Part shown: piece by piece, positions 11,201-23,000 of the stretch
Layout of the letters: each line of letters opens with the position of its first letter
Position numbering within the stretch: the first letter of the stretch is position 1
NCBI GenBank assembly: GCA_000310025.1
Contig: FN649736.1
Coordinates: forward strand, 218,477-263,459
DNA length: 44,983 nucleotides
DNA from: Ectocarpus siliculosus
Taxonomy: Eukaryota; Sar; Phaeophyceae; Ectocarpales; Ectocarpaceae
Reading direction: 5' to 3'
Position numbers and translations under genes: made by a program
Notes under the pieces: model-generated
Seen by the model: only the letters and a program-made list of their open reading frames with translations
Databases searched by the model: none
Told to the model about the DNA's origin: nothing

Positions 11201-14200
11201 GCATCTGGCCTCTTGCTCGTTTCGTCGGGCACGTTTTGCCTCTTGGTCCTATGTGGGTACGTGTGTGACGGTTTCGCATGTTGGATTTTCAGGGTTACTG
11301 GGTTTGGATGCTTGTTTCCATTGCTGGTATTTCCATGCGTCGTTGTTGTGTATGCCATCTCGGCAGGTAAACCACTGCACGAAGGCTGACCGTGTAGACT
11401 CCATGCAATCAGTCATCAACTGCTTTTTCTGGTTGATGTTCATGACCACAGGGTATGCGCCCGATTTCCACGCTTCGGTGGGCCGTACTGCTAGCTGTTT
11501 GTCCTGAATGACGTCACCAAGCCTATATCAACCCCTCGTGCGTTTCTTCCCTCGTACGTGCGGTACTACACTCGAACAATCGCAACCTGCGCTAGCAGGT
11601 GCGGGAGGCTCAACACCTCTTGACGCCGACGGACGTCAGCAACGCGTTCCTTGCGGCGGACAGCCTGATCACCCGGGCCTTCGTCGCTGACATGATGTCG
11701 GCAGGAGCGATTCCTGCATCTGGAGGAGGCGCGGCACCGCACGAGGAGAATGGGGAGCCTGTTCTCGGCAAGTCCTACCGAGAGCTGGGAGGCGGTGGGG
11801 TGATGGAGGAGGGTCGCAAACGAATGTGGAATGCGGACGTGGCTTGGGAGGACGAAGAGCTAGGCAACCAAGTGCACCGTGAACCAGACGTGCCCCCGGC
11901 AGGGTCCGCTATGAAGCTCCTCATCCGGGAGGCTCTGCCAGAGATGGCGAGCTTGGCGAAGACGCTGGAAAGGTGGGCGACGGCGAAGGGGAAAAGATGG
12001 CCGACAATCGCTGCAAGAGCTCATTGTTTTCGTGGATGGGGTGCGACGAGCAGGGTGGTTCATCAGTTCCGGCGCAATCTCAAACAACCCCGCACCACAT
12101 GTTGATATCGCACTGGTACCACCTAGGTTCGAACAAGGTTGCAGGAAACATGCGCCCTCGTGTATGGGCCGTTTACAACGGTGGCCATGGTGAGTTAAGC
12201 CTGCCGATATGACACTCACCGCTATGTCTTCCAGCACATTGTTCATATAACCGTAGCAATTCCTGCGCTGGGCGTTTTTTTCAGAGAATTCGGTCGTGGT
12301 TTTCGCGAGAGACCAAATAAAAAGCATGTCCGCCGTTGGCTTGTAACGTGTTGCTCCGTGTAGTTTTTCAGCTAACGACGGCTGATGCGATTTCACCTGC
12401 GCCCACGCTTGCTTTTTGCGCCCTGTGCTCCCCGACACATGGACTGCACAATCCGTGCCGTTGCTCCTGTCGCTGTCGTTGGGTTGTTCTTGCCGTCAAT
12501 GAAACCTTGGGGCTCCCAGTTCCGATACGTGCTCGGGAGCCGGCGGTGTTCTCTATCACGGGTGAGTGAGTGGGGACCGTTGGTTGAAATCCTCGACGGA
12601 CAGCATTCCGGGGTTTCCAAGAGCATTTGACGTGGCTGCGTGCGAAAAACATCCCTTTACTTCTCTCGTTTTGCTGATGTCCTTGGGTTCGGCTCCGGCT
12701 CGATAAATGACTCATGTGCCAACCTTTTGACAGGCGCCAGCTCCGTCCATCCGAAGACACTAGGACCCCCTTCACGTGTATTACACTGTCTTTGCTGCTC
12801 GCCCGTCTGTACTTTGTTTATTGCGCGTTCGCGTGTGCTCTAACCCTTGCGCTTTCGCATTCCCGTCGCCCCTCCCTGTCCTCCCCTACGCAGCAACGTG
12901 GCCTACATGCGGGCTATTGCAGGCGATCTGGACAAGGCGTTCGAGTCTCTCCAGGCCTGCGTAGACGTAGTGCTGCGCTACCCCGGCCTCGTCCGTTTCA
13001 GGTCTGTGTATTGACACCCATTATTCCTTTTTCTTGGTGTTTCGCGGTGTTGCACGCGCGAACAATGCGGGGTTGGCGGGCTCTCCAGTTGATCGCTCAC
13101 CTGATTGTTGCGCTTGTGCCTTTGGTTGCTTTGTCTTGTGTGGATGTCGGCAGTGATTGGGTGCATTTGCCTACTTCCCGCCGGACAATCGAGAGTGTTC
13201 GCCATCACGACACGCGCGAAATGATGTGGTAATGCTTTCGGTCCCCGCTACACCGGCTTATGAGCGACTGTCGTTGTTACGTAGCAGCAGGTGCGCCAGA
13301 AAGCCTACTCATTATTTGTTCGTGAGTGTCTCATGTGTCTCGCCGTGGCGCATCACTTGCCTCCACTGTGTGCGTTCTTTCTCGCCAATACGTTTAGTCA
13401 CACTCCATTAAGATCGTTCTTCGGTGATCCATGAATTCCCGCAGGTCTCATTTGATACACTGCATGCTCGCTGCGAGCCACTTTTTCAATCGGCGAGACA
13501 TGTACGACGCCATGAGAGGGGTGTACAACTCCGTGGGTCCTATGGGATATCCACAAATTCCACCCTACGAAGAATGGAGGACGATTCGTCAGGTCTGCCC
13601 CCACGTCTTATGCAGGTATGACTGACCATGTGCACAATTGTGAACCGTACAGTTGCTGTTTGCTGAACAGGCACCTGGTGCTTTAGACAAGGATCAGGGT
13701 GCTGTTTTTCCAGTTGAGAAGTTAAAAGTCCAGACGCCTCTTCGCTGCTTCTGATTTGGAGTCATTAGGTTGCTCATCACACGTAGACAATGATGGCCGC
13801 CACGCCTCTGCTGACACCTTTGGCTTCCTGCGATGTTTGTCAAAGTCTACCTGTGACTTTCGGCCCCCATGGATTCAGTTTTCGTACTGACCTCCTGACC
13901 TGTTGCTCCCGCCGTGTTCTAACCTATTCGGTGTTCTCCTGCGGATTCGCCCACACTCTTTCCCCACCCCGGATGAAAGGTCGATGGAGGCGGAAATTCT
14001 CCAACATCTCGACGAGGGACCTGGGCAGACAACCAACGCTTCTGAGGAACCGGTGACGTCTGAACCCTCGCCGGGCTCGATCAAGTCTTTCCGCAGCGGA
14101 GCGGACAGTCAGAGCAGTGGCTCGCCGCCAGCGGGGCTGGCAAGCGAGGAGCAGGGGTCGCTAGCGCCAACGACGGCCACAGGTGCCACTGCTGTGTCAT

Positions 14201-14580
14201 CACCGCTCCCCGACACTCCGCACACCTTGGCGACATTCGTGCAAGACGTCGATGGGAACGACGGTGCGGCTACTGGAGACATGCCGTTGCAACGTGGGCT
14301 GGTGGCGACGGCCATGCCCATCCCGGAATCGGTATACTCTGCAAAGGGTGATACCGGCGGTGTTCGGCATGCCGGCTGGTCGCGTGCGGCCGCTACCGGC
14401 GAGCACCCGCGCAGTAGCACTGCCGCTCCCGCTCCAGGCAGCCCAAAGATCGGGTTCGAGTGGTGGGGAGGAGAGGTTGTGTCAGGGGGGGCGGAGATGA
14501 ACATGACTGACGCGGATCTGTTGGACATCGCAGCAGCGTTCGCGAATGACGAGGGGCTTCTGGAAGAGGAACTGCTATAA
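5279..14580 (+). CDS. Zn(II)2Cys6 fungal-type transcription factor, left copy
   Basis: Exons: 5279-5505, 6668-6931, 9051-9279, 9849-9922, 10224-10269, 10690-10761, 11035-11145, 11599-11972, 12520-12561, 12894-13001, 13445-13615 and 13980-14580. They total 2319 nt (772 residues plus stop), all phases match, and no internal stop is seen. A predicted nuclear DNA-binding regulator. The zinc cluster has cysteines at residues 58, 61, 68, 75, 78 and 86 (C-x2-C-x6-C-x6-C-x2-C-x7-C), with basic AKRKR between the second and third; intron 1 splits codon 76, between the fourth and fifth Cys. A Ser-rich linker follows (about 105-120). The middle (about 165-570) contains MMWCAIALGALMRG and DVVLRYPGLVRF and resembles the helical regulatory region of such factors. 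The last exon is Ser/Pro/Gly-rich and ends in an acidic/Leu segment, TDADLLDIAAAFANDEGLL. The start ATG is conserved in the right copy. Family is near certain; target genes are unknown. Exon 9 (42 nt) and the exon 7 acceptor are the least certain parts. Confidence 0.87.
7836..8845 (+). repeat. Left-arm-specific intron insertion with degenerate ~207-base tandem repeats
   Basis: In the right arm the sequence matching 7814-7835 runs straight into that matching about 8846 onwards, near 25764-25770. The left arm therefore has about 1 kb extra inside intron 2. Within it, units beginning TAGGCCAA recur near 8084, 8289 and 8500 (spacing 205-211). Each carries a similar ACACATC segment and a later AGCGAAAGCGAGGA- or AGCGTAAGCGAGGG-like segment. 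No terminal inverted repeats, target duplication or coding capacity is seen. It could be an inserted satellite block, a non-autonomous element, or ancestral DNA lost from the right arm. Confidence 0.7.
10270..10689 (+). other. GC-AG intron in the left Zn2Cys6 gene
   Basis: Exon 5 ends in HSIIHDE and is followed by GAG|GCAAGT, the standard context of a GC donor. The acceptor GATAAGCAG| precedes the exon starting DKNERYLSF. Joining the two keeps phase 0 and gives a continuous helical-looking sequence. The right copy has the same GC donor, so it is not a single-base error. Confidence 0.7.
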
Positions 14581-17257
14581 ATAAGCTAGGGATGTCTCGT
14601 TGGTGGAGGCGTGTTGATAGTGGTTGGTAGGGTTTTTATCTTTGTACCCCATTGGTGTCTGTTGTTCAGGGTTTGTTGTTGTAGACATACTTTTTTGTTC
14701 ACGTGGTTTCGCACTCAAGGATTTAACTAGGCCTACTTCAGTGTAAGATTCAGTGCTTTGGCCCCGTTTGGTTGTTCAAGTCATTCGCGTAACGTTTCGG
14801 AGTATGAAAACATTGCTTTACACACGTTGGTGGAACTTTATGATGTTTTGTGCTAGACAGCGCATCTTTGTCGTCGTCATCGCTGTCGCCGTCGCTGTCG
14901 CTGTCGTTGTCGTCGTCATCGTAGCTCCTAGACCGGTCTGACCTCTGCCCGGTACCTCCGTTTCGATGCTCTTCAAGGCGAAAGAACGGGTTCCCGTTGT
15001 CCCAAGCTAGCCGCAGCCCTGCTATGTTTTCGAGAGGTCATTTGACTTCAGTCTCTTGTTCATTTGTACGGCTCCGGCATCGCGCCGCCGTAGACTGTGG
15101 CACTTTTCATGGAGTGCAAAGCTAGGAGTGAAATGCTGAATAACATTGATACTGTTGGCGTTGTTGCTCTCATTTTTCAAGTTCACTTCCGCGCTCGGCG
15201 TCACACGCAGGTGTGGTCGACTGTTTTAGCAACACCGGTGTCGGTCATTGCTTTGGAGAGTGGTGGGTGGGTTGACTGTGAAACTACCCCACACGTATTC
15301 GTCGGGAACAGTTCTGTTTTGTATTGCTTTTCTCCAGCAGGAGCGAGCGAGTGGCCTTTCCCAATTGCTGTAACGAAGAACGCATGCTTTCATATGTGCG
15401 TCAAGAACGCTCTGTGAAAGGCGCTCTGTTGGTCTACGAGAAGAATGTAGAAGAGATACGACTGTAGTTGTTTTCGAATCTGTGCCGCGCCCAGAGAAAG
15501 TTGCTCGGTTCAAGCTCCCGGCTCAGCGCTGTGGAGGGTGGCATTTCGGTTGATATTTTCGAAAGCCTCTTCGGTGAGTCATCCACCATCATCCACAAGC
15601 TATAGGGCTTTCATGCCTCTGTTACTTCTTGGACCATTCTTGCGGAACGGTGTGCATGTGTTGGCCAGAGTGCCGTTTCGATTGGTACATGGTCATCATC
15701 CAAAATCTAGCACGTTATGAGTGCCACACCGCATCCCCTGTCACACGCTCAGGCTTCGATATATCAAGTCCTCATATGATACGCTTGCCTTAGTGCAGTG
15801 ATGTGTCTATACATGCGCTTGGATTTTTCGGAAGGCTTGGTGTAGGCTACGGTTGTACCTGACGTATCAGCGCATCAGCCGGGGTCACGCAAAAGAAAGT
15901 TCATACAGAAATATGGAGCTTTTTTCATTTTTTGGCTTTTATCGCGAAAAGGGTTCAGCCATTCCTTTCCCTCGGTGACCGTATAGCCGAAGTGCGTTTA
16001 CGCACGACCTTGATCGTGCCTTCACTACAATCCGTTTTTCGTCCCCCTTGTTCGTGTTTTTGAATACGGACTGGTTAGATCTACCGGCAACGGCGGAGGG
16101 ACGCGGACAGGAGCGTATGTATACCTGAAAGGCTACTATGTGTGGGTCCCCCTTGAATTCCATGGAGGGCCCACCCGTCCTCGCTCCCCTTGCGTGTCTA
16201 CTAAGAAAGACGATACGAGGTTTCCCTTCGAAGTAACGGACAATAGAAACTATCCCTGGAGGGGGTCCATTAGGAATGGCCGGTCGTGTATGGCGACCTC
16301 GCGAAGACGGAGATAGTGAGTGACACTTCCGGCAATCCCGCGGTGGGAGACTCACAAGAGGTCACGAGCCTGAAAGTGGGCTAGGTGTCGGAGCAGATCA
16401 GCCAGCTGACGATGCTGGTGACAGGTCTGGCATCATCACGCAAGATGAAGGGGTCCGTCAGTGCCAAGGATGGTGCTGCTGGCCGCGGAGAGCATAGCCG
16501 GGTCGCCTGCGGTACGCTGTTCATGGAGGGGCACCGCAGGTCGAGAGCGCGCGCAGAGACGAACACCAGCGCGAACCGGCTCGAGAGTCCGGCCCGCAAG
16601 GGCGACACGGCGGCGAAGCGGCGGGGGCTTTTGACCCCCGAGAGGTGAGAGTAGCTGCTGCTCATGACCAAGGTGGTTATGGCAGCACCATTTGAGGTGG
16701 TGCTGCTGGTGGTTTCGGTTTCGGTGTTCCAACTGCGGGTGTGCAGGACACCAAAGTGTGCGATATAGTCTACATCCCCGCCATTCAACGTGGAAGGACA
16801 TACATAACCTGATGGCTTTTGACGTACGGCGGCAAATGGTGCTAAGCTGTTGAACCACTTTGAAGAGAGCGGGAATTTGGAGATCCCCGTAAAAAGCGGA
16901 AGAAGCAAGTTTTTGCTGTGACAGTAATACCAACGACCAAGTAGAGCTCGCATTTCATGCATGGAACTTCCTGACCATGCACTGACAAAGAATAGTGCTT
17001 AAGATATCATGAAGAGGGCGGAGACGCCCCAGGGAGCGCTTCTAGAGCTAATAGGCATGTACGACTAGAATCGCCCATGGCACCGGCGGCCGACCTAAAG
17101 TCGCTTACCTCAACGAAGATCTCCACGGCTGGAAATCCCCAACATGCGTTGAACAAGATGCTACAGTAGACACCGCCGAGTCCTTCTCCAAAAATAAAAA
17201 AGAACTCGACGAAACTTTTGCCATCCACTTTTCTTGGACTCCCTTTAGAATGAATTT
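14581..17257. other. 3' flank and left part of spacer, no confident gene
   Basis: Up to about 15645 this is the 3' flank shared with the right arm. It includes a GTC/GCT trinucleotide tract at 14868-14924, whose mirror is at about 19713-19757. Beyond that the DNA has no counterpart in the right arm. A 193-codon minus-strand ORF (16962-16381) is present but shows no recognisable motif and overlaps a plus-strand open frame (16385-16648). I do not call either. No canonical AATAAA is seen just after the stop at 14580. Confidence 0.5.
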
Positions 17258-17756
17258 GCGATGACGAAGCACGCCCTGCGACCCAAGGAGACGTTGACCT
17301 GAGACGATGTCCTGGAGGAGGTCACGATCGAGTACGAGGTGCTCCGGCAGAAGCTGAAGAAGGGGAAACGCAAAGGTGCGCGGGGCAGCGAGCAGACCTA
17401 CCTCGGCCGCAGGGGGCGGTCGTCTAGACGTTGCCGTTGCGGTGGTCGCAGTGGCAGCCTAGGTGGCGGTGGCGGACGCGGCGATGGAGAAAAGAGGTTG
17501 GTGGTCACGACAAGGCGGAGACATTCACAAGAACTGGTGGGCCACCCAAGGGGCGGAGGGCACTAGTGCAATGAGGATTTTCTCGTACAAGACGAACGAG
17601 AAGGGACTGATCGTTGATTCCAAAACACGTATGGTTGCGCGTGGCTTCACCCAGATCCCCGGTTTAGACTATAAGACAGTTTTCATGCTCTTTTCGGCGG
17701 CTTCGGCAACCACTGTCTTGATGGATGCTGCAGCCGGGCATGCTGAGGATGAGTAG
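17258..17756 (+). mobile_element. Deleted Ty1/Copia retrotransposon relic (gag and RT pieces)
   Basis: About 17300-17400 encodes LEEVTIEYEVLRQKLKKGKRK in one frame, typical of a Copia gag C-terminal region. Directly after it, 17463-17756 encodes MEKRGW followed by FSYKTNEKGLIVDSKTRMV and ARGFTQIPGLDYKTVF. That is the start of the Copia reverse transcriptase domain (RVT_2), where a lysine-rich strand leads into ARGFxQxxGxDY. The protease, integrase and most of the RT are absent, and no long terminal repeats are visible, so the element is dead. The RT part also occurs as an inverted copy immediately downstream. Confidence 0.75.
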
Positions 17757-17955
17757 TGATAGTCTGCACCGGGGGTCTGGCTGAGTCCACGCGCATCCAT
17801 ACGTGTTTTGGAATCAACGATCAGTCACTTCTCGTTCGCCTTGTACGAGAAAATCCACGCCGAACTAATGCTCTCCGCCACATGGGTAGCCTGCGAATTC
17901 TTGTGAATGTCCCCGCCTTGTCGTCGTGACCACCAATCGCTTTCTCCATCGCCGC
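17753..17955 (-). mobile_element. Inverted copy of the Copia RT fragment
   Basis: The reverse complement of this stretch matches 17480-17675 closely, from GCGATGGAGAAA through the segment coding the KTNEKGL-like region to the GACTAT at the end of GLDY. The minus-strand reading EAAMEKAIGGHDDKAGTF keeps the Copia AMxKE-like start. A stop codon replaces the Gly of NEKGL and the frame is otherwise shifted. Only about 77 bases separate the two copies, so they form a short-loop hairpin at the centre of the larger inverted repeat. Confidence 0.8.
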
Positions 17956-18145
17956 TTCCCAGAACACCTTGTACTAGGATTCAACACCAACTGTACCACA
18001 CTCGCCTGGTGAGTCTGCCACGGAACAGAATGCTTGGTTCTTGACGGAGAGAAAAAAGGAGAGAGAGTCAATCGCACCCGTGTTTCACCCGCCTAGCCCG
18101 TGGAAACATCTTGCACAACGTGAAATCGGGTGCCCACAAAGACAC

Positions 18146-18634
18146 CTGAAACGGATGATGCCGGGGTAGCGCAGCACAACCTCTAGACAGGCTTCCAGGG
18201 GACTCCAAGAACTCGGCCAGATCGCCGGCAAAAGCCTGCATGTAGGACACGTTGCTACGGGGGCGAGAGCAAAGGGAGGGCGACGGGTTTGTGAAAAACG
18301 CAAGGATTGAAGCACACCAAACGTGCAACAAAAGAAATACAGATGGGTGAGCATCACATCAAGTACCACGAACGTGCAGGGGCCATTGTATCGACCTGGT
18401 CCACGGGTACGCAGTCGGCCCCCGTTCAAGGTTGGTGCAAGCCGTGTCCAAACAAAAACAACCGCAAACGAGAGAGGCAGAAGGGGATGCTTTTCGCACG
18501 CCGTCACGGGAAAACTCGAAAGGAAGAGAATTTTCTTTGAAACGCTGAATGCAGTCCATCGAGGAATTCACACACGGCGCCCACTTGCTCACCCGTGATC
18601 GAGTAAACTGGGGACCCCGGAGCATGTGTTGGAC
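18146..18634 (-). pseudogene. Third Zn2Cys6 family fragment (exons 9-10 only)
   Basis: On the minus strand, 18634-18593 is a 42-base match to exon 9 with the acceptor CAG and donor GTGAGC kept. 18254-18146 matches exon 10, beginning NVSYMQAFAGDLA and ending VVLRYPGIIRF. Exon 10 is 109 bases here against 108 in both intact copies; one extra base in a CCC run shifts the frame between the two halves. The similar surroundings extend to about 18810, but no other exons are present next to it. It is more diverged from the two intact genes than they are from each other, so it derives from a separate, older paralogue. Confidence 0.8.
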
Positions 18635-20079
18635 CTGGGAGCCCGAACGTCACCATCGCTTCGAAGAAAACCGCTATGGCAGCGACCGAAACATTGGTGC
18701 AAATCGTGCAGTTAGCGTGTCGGGGAGCAGCGGGCGCAGCAGGAAGCGCGGGGAGAAGTGGTATCGCTTCCGTCGTCTCTGGCTGCAGATCGATATGAAC
18801 CAGGAACATTCAGAAAACATGCTCCCGGATTAAGAGAGGCAAGGAAAGCCATTGGCTTGTGGCTGATGGTGGATGGCTCACTGAAGAAGCTGAGTGCTTT
18901 GGAAAATATCGACCAAAATGCCCCCCTCCACAACGCTGAGCCGGGTGCTTAAACTGAGCGACTTTCTCTGTGCACGGCACAGAGGAGGAGAGAGAGTCGG
19001 GTGGGACAAGGCAGAGATGGAGGACGTTAAAGGTGCTGGCGATCAACGAAAATCACTGCCGTCCTTGTAGGCATTTCAGAGAGCTGGCACATGTTGTACA
19101 TCACCAAGATACTCTACCAAAACAAACTATTGTGAAAATTGGCTGTGCACGTCCACAATTGATGCGACAACGAGTACGTAGTTCTTCTACTATTCTAGAC
19201 CAATAGAGCGCCTGTCTCAGAGCATTTTTGTTTCACAGATGAAAGCACGCGTTCTTGATTACAGCAAGTAGGAACGGCCATCCGCTTGCTCCTCCTGGAG
19301 AAAAGCAACACAAAACAGAACTTTTCCAGACGAGAACATGGGGTCAACCCACCCACCACTCTCCAGTGCCGACGTCCGCTTGGTCATAACTCAACCAATG
19401 ACCGGCACTACAGTAGCGTTGGTAAAACAGCCGACCACACCTGCCTGTGACGCCAAGCGTGGAAGTGAACCTGAACAATGAGAGCAACAATGCCCAAAGT
19501 ATCAATGTTATTCAGCTTTTCACTCCAAGCTTTTAAACGCCATGAAAAGTGCCGCAGTCTACGGCGCGATGCCGGAGCCGTACACAAATGAACAAGATTG
19601 AACTTCAACGACCTCACGAAAACATTGCAGCAGGGCTGCGGCCAGCTTTGGACAACGGGAACCCGTTCTTTCGCCTTGAAGAGCATCAAAACGGAGGTAC
19701 TGGACTAGGAGCTACAACTACGACGACGACAGCGACAGCGATGACGACCACGACAAAGATGCGCCACTGACCTAAAAAAATCATACAATTCCACCAACGT
19801 AAATTAAGCAACGTTTTCATACTCCAGAACGTCGTGCGAATGACATGAACAAATAAACGAGGCCAAAAACAATGAACCTCACGACACAGTAGGCCTACCA
19901 CCTCGAATATCAAAGTTAGGCTGTCATTCTTGTGAATATTTCAAAACGTCGTGCGAATCGACCTGAACAAAAAAGTACGTCTATAACAACAAACCCTGAA
20001 CAACAGACACCAATGGGGTACAAAAAACAACGCCAACCATTATCAACGCGCCTCCACCAACGAGACATCCCTAGCTTAT

Positions 20080-23000
20080 TTACAGTTCTTCCAAAAGCCC
20101 CTCGTCATTCGCGAACGCTGCCGCGATATCCAACAGATCCGCGTCAGTCATGTTCATCTCCGCCCCCCCTGACACAACCTCTCCTCCCCACCACTTGAAC
20201 CCGATCTTTGGGCTACCTGGAGCGGGAGCGGTAGTGCTACTGCGGACCTGCTCTCCGGTAGCGGCCGCACGCGACCAGCCGGCATGCCGAACACCGCCGG
20301 CTTCACCCTTTGCAGAGTATACCAATTCCGGGATGGGCATGGCCGTCGCCACCAGCCCACGTTGCAACGGCATGTCTCCAGTAGCCGCACCGTCGTTCCC
20401 ATCGACGTCTTGCACGAATGTCGCCGAGGTGTGCGGAGTGTCGGGGAGCGGTGATGACACAGCAGTGGCACCTGTGGCCGTCGTTGGCGCTAGCGACCCC
20501 TGCTCCTCGCTTGCCAGCCCTTCTGGGGGCGCGCCACTGCTCTGACTGTCCGCTCCGCTGAGGGGGGACGTCATCGAGCCGGGCGAGGGTTCAGACGTCA
20601 CCGGTTCCTCAGAAGGGGCGTTTGTCTGCACAGGTCCCTCGCCATACCGTTGGAGACGTTCCGCCTCCATCGACCTTTTATCCGGGGTGGGGAAAGAGTG
20701 TGGGCGAATCCGCAGGAGAACACCGAATAGGTTAGAACACGGCGGAGGCAATAGGTCAGTGCGAAAACTGAATCCATGCGGGCCGGAAGTCACAAGCGGA
20801 CTTTGACAAACGTCGTAGGGGGCAAAGGGTGTCAGCAGAGGCGTGGCGGCCATCATTGTCTACGTGTGATGAGCAACCGAATAACTCCAAATCAGAAGCA
20901 CCGAATAGGTGTCAATAGGCAGTCACAGCACCCGGATCCTTGTCTAAAGCACCAGGTGCCTGTTCAGCAAACAGCAACTGTACGGTTCACAATCGTTCAC
21001 ATGGTCAGTCATATACCTGCACATGACGTGGGGGCAGACCTGACGAATCGTCCTCCATTCTTCGTAGGGTGGAATTTGTGGATATCCCATAGGACCCACG
21101 GAGTTGTACACCCCTCTCATGGCGTCGTACATGTCTCGCCGATTGAAAAAGTGGCTCGCAGCGAGCATGCAGTGTATCAAATGAGACCTGCGGGAATTCA
21201 TGGATCACCGAAGAACGATCTTAATGGAGTGTGACTAAACGTATTGGCGAGAAAGAACGCACACAGTGGAGGCAAGTGATGCGCCACGGCGAGACACATG
21301 AGACACTCACGAACAAACAATGAGTAGGCTTTCTGACGCACCTGCTGCTACGTAACAACGACAGTCGCTCATAAGCCGGTGTAGCGGGGACCGAAAGCAT
21401 TACCACATCATTTCGCGCGTGTCGTGATGGCAAACACTCTCGATTGTTCGTCGGGAAGTAGGCAAATGCACCCAAACACAGCCGACATCCACACAAGACA
21501 AAGCAACCAGAGGCACACGCGCAACAATCAGGTGAGCAATCGACTGGAGAGCGAGCCAACCCCTCCTTGTTCGCACGTGCAACACAGGGGAATCCCACGA
21601 AAAAGGAATGATAGGGTCACCTGAAACGGACGAGGCCGGGGTAGCGCAGCACTACGTCTACGCAGGCCTGGAGAGACTCGAACGACTTGTCCAGATCGCC
21701 TGCAATAGCCCGCATGTAGGCTACGTTACTGCGTAGGGGAGGGCAAGGAGGGGCGACGGGGATGCGAAAGCGCAAGGGTTAGAGCACACGCGAACGCGCA
21801 ATAAACGAAGTACAGAGAGGCGAGCAGCAAAGACAGTGTAATACCCGTGAAGGGCGTCCTAGTGTCTTCGGAGGGACGGAGCTGGCGCCTGTCAAAAGGT
21901 TGGCACATGAGCCATGAACGAGCCGTAGCCGAACCCAAGGACATCAGCAAAACGAGAGAAGCAAAGGATGTTTTTCGCACGCAGCCACGGCAAATGCTCT
22001 TGGAAACCCTGGAATGCTGTCCGTCGAGGATTTCAACCAACGGTCCCCACTCACTCACCCGTGATAGAGAACACCGCCGACCCCCGAGCACGTATCGGAA
22101 CTGGGAGCCCCCAAGGTTTCAATAGCGGCAACAAAACCCCAACGACAGCGATAGGAGCAACGGCACGGATTGTGCAGTCCATGTGTCGGGGAGCACAGGG
22201 TGCAAAAAGCAAGCGTGGGCGCAGGTGAAATCGCATCAGCCGTCGCTGTTTGAAAAACTACACGGAGCAACACGTTACAAGCCAACAGCGGACATGTTTT
22301 TTATTTGATCTCTCGGGAAAGCAACGACATAAATCTCTGAAAAACCGCCCAGCGCGGGAATTGCTTCGGCTGTTTGAACAATGTGCTGGAAGGCATAGCG
22401 GTGAGTGTCGTACCGGCAGGCGCAACTCACCATGGCCACCATGGTAAACGACCCATACACGAGGGCGCATGTTTTGTGCAACCTTGTTCGAACCTAGGCG
22501 GTACCAGAGCCTTATCAAAACGCGGTGCTTCGGGTTTGTTTGAGCTTGCACCAAAAAGTGATGAGCCACCCTGCTCGTCGCAACCTATCCACGAAAACAA
22601 TGAGCCCTTGCCGCGATCGTCGGCCATCTTTTCTCCTTGGCCGTCGCCCACCTTTCCAGCGTCTTCGCCAAGCTCGTCATCTCTGGCAGAGCCTCCCGGG
22701 CGAAGCGCTTCATAGCGGGCCCTGTCGGGGGCACGTCTGGTTCACGGTGCGACCGGTTGGCTAGTTCCTCGTCATCACAGGCCACGCCCGCACTCCGCAC
22801 TTGTTTGCCACCCTCCTCCATCACCCCACCGCCTCCCAGCTCTCGGTAGGACTCGCCGAGAACAGGCTCCCCTTTCTCCTCGTGTGGTGCGGCGCCTCCT
22901 CCCGACGCAGGAATCGCTCCTGCCGACGTCATGTCAGCGATGAAGGCCTGACTGAGCAGGCCGTCCGCCACGAGGAACACGTTGGTGACGTCCGTCGGCG

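Larger units (their letters stand above)
5097..15645 (+). repeat. Left arm of large inverted repeat
   Basis: The arm matches the reverse complement of about 18835-28575 along its whole length: promoter, all 12 exons, all introns and about 1 kb of 3' flank. Checked pairs include 5279-5505/28379-28153, 9051-9279/25546-25318, 11599-11972/23025-22652, 13445-13615/21187-21017, 15250-15400/about 19375-19260 and 15545-15630/about 18920-18840. Substitutions and small indels occur throughout, plus an extra segment of about 1 kb in the left arm. Outside these limits no match is seen. The outer boundary falls just beyond the CCAAT element. Confidence 0.93.

Noticed and set aside
16381-16962. 193-codon minus-strand ORF in the spacer
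   Set aside because: No motif, Ser/Thr- and Arg-rich composition typical of chance frames at this base composition, no counterpart in the right arm, and an overlapping open frame on the other strand.
20675-20856. Longer 5' extension of the last exon in the right copy (open frame from 20856)
   Set aside because: The left copy has an 8-base length difference here that would break the frame. The acceptor at AAAG|G keeps both copies open and phase-matched, and a pyrimidine-rich tract precedes it.
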